The notes under the pieces: model-generated | What the model was told of the DNA's origin: nothing | Seen by the model: the letters and a program-made list of their open reading frames with translations, nothing else | Databases searched by the model: none | Assembly (NCBI GenBank): GCA_033085395.1 | Contig: JANQBS010000599.1 | Coordinates: forward strand, 1 to 11,905 | Direction of reading: 5' to 3' | Origin: Xanthoparmelia taractica | Lineage: Eukaryota; Ascomycota; Lecanoromycetes; Lecanorales; Parmeliaceae | DNA: 11,905 nt | Shown here: piece by piece, positions 9,321-11,905 of the stretch | How the letters are laid out: every line of letters begins with the position of its first letter | How positions within the stretch are numbered: the first letter of the stretch is position 1 | Position numbers and translations under genes: made by a program

Positions 9321-9630
9321 AGGTCATTTCAGTCGTCAATAACGAGGCTATTTCGATTATTAATAATAAGATTATTTCGACTATTAATAAGATTATTTCG
9401 ATCGTTAATAAGGTTATTTCAATCGTTAATAATAAGGTTATTTCGATCGTTAATAAGATTATTTCGATCGTTAATAACAAGACTATTTCGATCGTTAATA
9501 ATAAGGTTATTTCGATCGTTAATAAGATTATTTTAGTCGTTAATAAGATTATTTCGATCGTTAATAATTAGATTATTTCGATCGTTAATAACAAGGTCAT
9601 TTCGACTATTAATAAGGTTATTTTAGTCTA
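9321..9630. repeat. Minisatellite of 21- and 24-bp units
   Basis: About 14 tandem units, each a variant of ATTTCGATCGTTAATAA plus one or two trinucleotides. Unit lengths are 21 or 24 bp, so the reading frame is kept and frames on both strands stay open for long stretches (IISIVNK/IISIVNNK on the plus strand). The length change is a TAA-type trinucleotide gain or loss. The first unit (9321-9344) keeps CpA and looks closest to an unmutated ancestor. The long open frames come from the repeat and are not taken as genes. Confidence 0.9.
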
Positions 9631-9720
9631 TATTATACGATATTTAATTCACGCTATTTTAACACTCGTTATTTTAACGCACATATTATTCTAATATTAT
9701 TTATCAATATATACGCGTAT

Positions 9721-9744
9721 ACACACACGCACACACACACACAC
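9721..9744. repeat. (CA)n microsatellite
   Basis: Twelve AC dinucleotides with one G substitution. It is made of CpA, the dinucleotide removed elsewhere in this region, so it probably expanded after RIP or was too short to be a target. Confidence 0.9.
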
Positions 9745-9816
9745 ATATACATTATTTCAAGACTCCCCTACCTTCATATTTAATTGTCTATAATTCTTTA
9801 AGATATTTTTATATAA

Positions 9817-9963
9817 CGACGAGATTTCTTTGCGACGAGGATTCTTTGCGACGAGGATTCTTTGCGACGAGGATTCTTTGCGACGAGAATTCTTTGCGAC
9901 GAGAATTCTTTGCGACGAGAATTCTTTATAACGGCGAGATTTCTTTGCGACGAGATTTCTTTG
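9817..9963. repeat. 16-bp tandem array, nine units
   Basis: Nine copies of CGACGAGRWTTCTTTG. Units 1, 8 and 9 read GAGATTTC, units 2-4 GAGGATTC and units 5-7 GAGAATTC, so neighbouring units are most alike, as in stepwise tandem duplication. A TAA insertion sits between units 7 and 8. Units are contiguous with no spacers. Confidence 0.92.
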
Positions 9964-10001
9964 CGATAACTGCGTATCTAAATTAGTCTTTATAGGAAGC
10001 T

Positions 10002-10051
10002 AACATTATAGCGACTTAGCCTATATAACATTATAGCGACTTAGTCTATAT
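10002..10051. repeat. 25-bp tandem duplication
   Basis: Two adjacent copies of a 25-mer (core ATTATAGCGACTTAG) at 10002-10026 and 10027-10051 differ by one C/T transition. It ends 26 bases before the right terminal repeat of the composite element. Confidence 0.9.
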
Positions 10052-10076
10052 ATTCTGCGAATCGGGCTTATATTCT

Positions 10077-10237
10077 ATTGAAAATTAGGTACGAGAATAT
10101 TAAGAAAATAAGTTACTTAATTAAATGCTTTCCTAAAGTAGACTCTACTTGGTATAAAAATTGGTGGCTGATAGAGCAGCTCCCGTGAGAAGGCTGGGAA
10201 CCATTTCTATATTAATATTTAGGGATCAAATTTCAAT
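10077..10237 (+). repeat. Right terminal direct repeat (161 bp)
   Basis: Matches the left copy from ATTGAAAATTAGG to AAATTTCAAT, with one base fewer in the TTGGTGGCTG stretch. It is more decayed at its right end (ATCAAATTTCAA against GCCAAATTTCAA) but less decayed in the middle (CTACTTGGTAT against CTATTTAATAT), so the two copies mutated independently. Confidence 0.8.
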
Positions 10238-10244
10238 AAGATCT

Positions 10245-11836
10245 TATTTTTAATTTTAAAGATTTAAATTAAGAGATATTAAGATATAACTATACTATTC
10301 TTCGACGATAAGAGATATAATAACTTTATAGATCTCGTAATCCACGCGTAAAAGAATAAATATAACGCGAATAATCTCTTTCGAAGAAGTAAGATATATT
10401 ATAAAAGTTAAGAGAAAATAAATACTACTAAGAAGACTAAAGAAGAGTAATTCTATAACTTTATAAGGATTTATTATAGCTACGGAAATAGCTATATAAT
10501 CTCTTTATTATTATTTAATAATAACGCGTCGTTATTATCTAATTCGTCGTGAAACTTCTCTTATTACTATTTACAGTCTAATCTCTTATTCTTCTTAATA
10601 GATTATAAAATAAACTCTAATCTTCGAGATAAAGGGATTATTAAAGAAGAAATATATATCGAGACGCGATCTGGCTTCTTTTTACGCTTAAATACCTCTA
10701 TATTATTAATTAACTTACGTTTAATATTAGATTTAATATCTAACTTCTCTTATTTATACTCGTAATTATCGTCTTTTTATTTTTAAATATAATAAGACTT
10801 ATAATATTTATTTAATAGCTTTCTCTTTATATCTTTTAGTGCTCTCTATTTATTTACTAAAGTATCTAGCTTTATATCTTTAATAAAGTCTTTTAGATTC
10901 ACGTATATCGAGCTACTAGCTCTCTACTCTAAAGTCGGAGTTAACGTTATTTTACGACTATATAATCGACTCACTAAGTGCTAAGAGACGTGATAATTAT
11001 ATAAAATTAGCTTATCTTGAAGATAAGAGAATTAAATATTCATAAGAAAGTTAATAAAAGACGTTAATAGTGAAGAAGATAGTTAAATAATAATAGTTAT
11101 AGGCGAAGTAGTTAAAGCTATCACGCGATTACGTGAGAGCGTGATATTATCCTCCTCTTTCCTCTTCTTTCTAAGCTTATTCTTTCGCTATATCTTCGCT
11201 ACACGCTTCTAAATAATAAGAAGACTTATAGACGAATATTTAATAATAAGTCTATCTATTTTATCTATCTAAATTGCTATTAATTAGCTTATTAAATCTT
11301 AAAACGTGATAAGAAAATACCTCTTATAGTCTTTGCGGTAATAAATTAATTTAGATATTGCCTAGGCGTTACAGTTCTACTTAACGCACTTTCAGCGAAA
11401 TCGAATCTAACGTCTCACAGCGAGAATTGAGTTAGACGTATTTTATATAGTCTGGGCGTGAAGTAGTCGTTTAATAAAATAAGAGTTTATTAAGATCTCG
11501 ACGATATCGATAATTCTATTACCCTAGGTTCTATCGCTGTAAACGATTATTGTAGATACTATTTTAACGATAGTAGGCTCTTTTTTAATAAGGCCAGACT
11601 TATTACGAGCGTAGCGATATATTAGATTCAACTGTAGCTCTTTCTTATTCTTTTAATTCAGCAGTTCCTAAAGAATTATATTTAACTATTATCGATATTC
11701 GCTCGGGCTAGTTCTCGAAATATTGAAATACCTCTATTTAACTATAGCAAGAGAGTTATATATTAGAGTTATAATTAATGAGACTCGATATCGCGATAGA
11801 TAATCGTGAGTAGTAGTATACTTATAAGTACGGGTC
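10245..11836. other. RIP-decayed tract, partly milder
   Basis: AT-rich and gene-free apart from the decayed frame described separately. The part from about 11320 to 11480 keeps more TpG, CpA and GG words than the rest, so it was hit less or is younger. A short inverted repeat (CACGC/GCGTG) lies around 11120-11142. No RNA gene or intact terminal repeat was recognised. Confidence 0.7.
10567..10947 (-). pseudogene. Decayed Lys-rich coding frame of a probable transposable element
   Basis: One minus-strand frame of 127 codons has six internal stops, all TAA or TAG and none TGA, the kinds RIP makes from CAA, CAG and TGG. Between the stops it reads as plausible protein rich in Lys, Ile, Leu and Arg, for example IYVNLKDFIKDIKLDTLVNK and KRKKKPDRVSIYISSLIIPL. 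It ends at a TAG at 10567-10569. No catalytic motif lets me name the family; a transposon-encoded protein is the likeliest source given the setting. It cannot be translated as it stands. Confidence 0.35.
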
Positions 11837-11905
11837 GGAAAGGTGTGGTATATTTAATGGTATGGGACTAGTTTTTCGAATACCATATCGAAAGGTATGG
11901 GATAT
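11837..11905. repeat. Edge of a less mutated repeat at the window end
   Basis: GGTATGGGA occurs twice (11859-11867 and 11894-11902), GAAAGGT precedes GTGGTATAT and ATGGGATAT, and ATGGTAT (11857-11863) is inverted as ATACCAT (11880-11886). The GG and TG words set it apart from the RIP-decayed DNA before it. It runs off the window, so its nature is open. Confidence 0.35.

Larger units (their letters stand above)
9104..10237. mobile_element. Composite element with ~161-bp terminal direct repeats
   Basis: The same ~161-bp sequence occurs in direct orientation at 9104-9265 and 10077-10237. Each copy has inverted ends (TTGAAA...TTTCAA; inner bases TG...CA). Aligned by eye, the copies differ by about 24 transitions, no transversion and one single-base deletion, as expected of RIP. 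The perfect 7-mer AAGATCT abuts the outer side of both copies (9097-9103, 10238-10244) but not their inner sides, like a target-site duplication around the whole 1,134 bp. The interior holds four tandem arrays and no gene. No tRNA-primer site follows the left copy and no polypurine tract precedes the right one, so a classical LTR/TRIM element is not proven. It may be non-autonomous. Confidence 0.55.

Noticed and set aside
9192..9571. Open frames of 83-114 codons on both strands across the minisatellite
   Set aside because: They exist because units are 21 or 24 bp; starts lie in the terminal repeat or lack ATG, and the products are pure repeat.
9817..9963. CRISPR-like array
   Set aside because: Units are contiguous without spacers, and the window is clearly eukaryotic with introns and RIP.
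9104..10237. Classical LTR retrotransposon or TRIM
   Set aside because: TG...CA inner ends and direct repeats fit, but no primer-binding site after the left copy and no polypurine tract before the right copy; kept only as a composite element.

Overview
The window looks like a filamentous ascomycete (Pezizomycotina) chromosome segment, from an AT-rich, repeat-filled compartment. The evidence is a spliced secreted-protein gene with two short introns (63 and 57 nt, the second clear), surrounded by long gene-free tracts in which CpA/TpG has almost vanished while TpA is everywhere. That is the footprint of repeat-induced point mutation (RIP). The genus cannot be told from the sequence.

Layout. 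Positions 1 to about 4020 are RIP-decayed sequence with no gene, broken by one undamaged island of about 150 bp (2291-2443) that carries a short coding-like fragment on the minus strand. From about 4030 to 7910 lies a balanced-composition island. It opens with a palindrome/inverted-repeat block (4038-4184), then a CT-rich promoter tract. The main gene follows: a secreted S41-family (CPAF-like) serine peptidase in three exons (4310-7120, +), with a Ser/Thr/Ala/Asp linker, a dibasic KR site and a 10-cysteine C-terminal tail. After about 600 bp without a gene comes the last 42 codons of what looks like a beta-carbonic anhydrase gene on the minus strand (7718-7846). Its upstream part would lie to the right, where RIP-decayed DNA begins, so it is probably a truncated relic convergent with the peptidase.

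From about 7915 to the end the sequence is again mostly RIP-decayed. It holds a small island bounded by inverted repeats (7994-8131), and a 1,134-bp composite element (9104-10237) with two directly repeated ~161-bp termini that differ from each other only by transitions plus one indel. A perfect 7-bp repeat abuts both outer ends. Inside it sit four tandem arrays (21/24-bp, CA, 16-bp, 25-bp). A decayed Lys-rich reading frame (10567-10947, -) with only TAA/TAG stops follows. The last 70 bases look like the edge of another, less mutated repeat.

The genes do not form an obvious pathway: one apparently functional secreted peptidase gene survives in a repeat desert beside a neighbour truncated at the island edge. 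The strongest candidates for something new are the composite element, the dinucleotide specificity of the decay (CpA and CpC lost, CpT and CpG kept) and the peptidase's Cys-rich tail.
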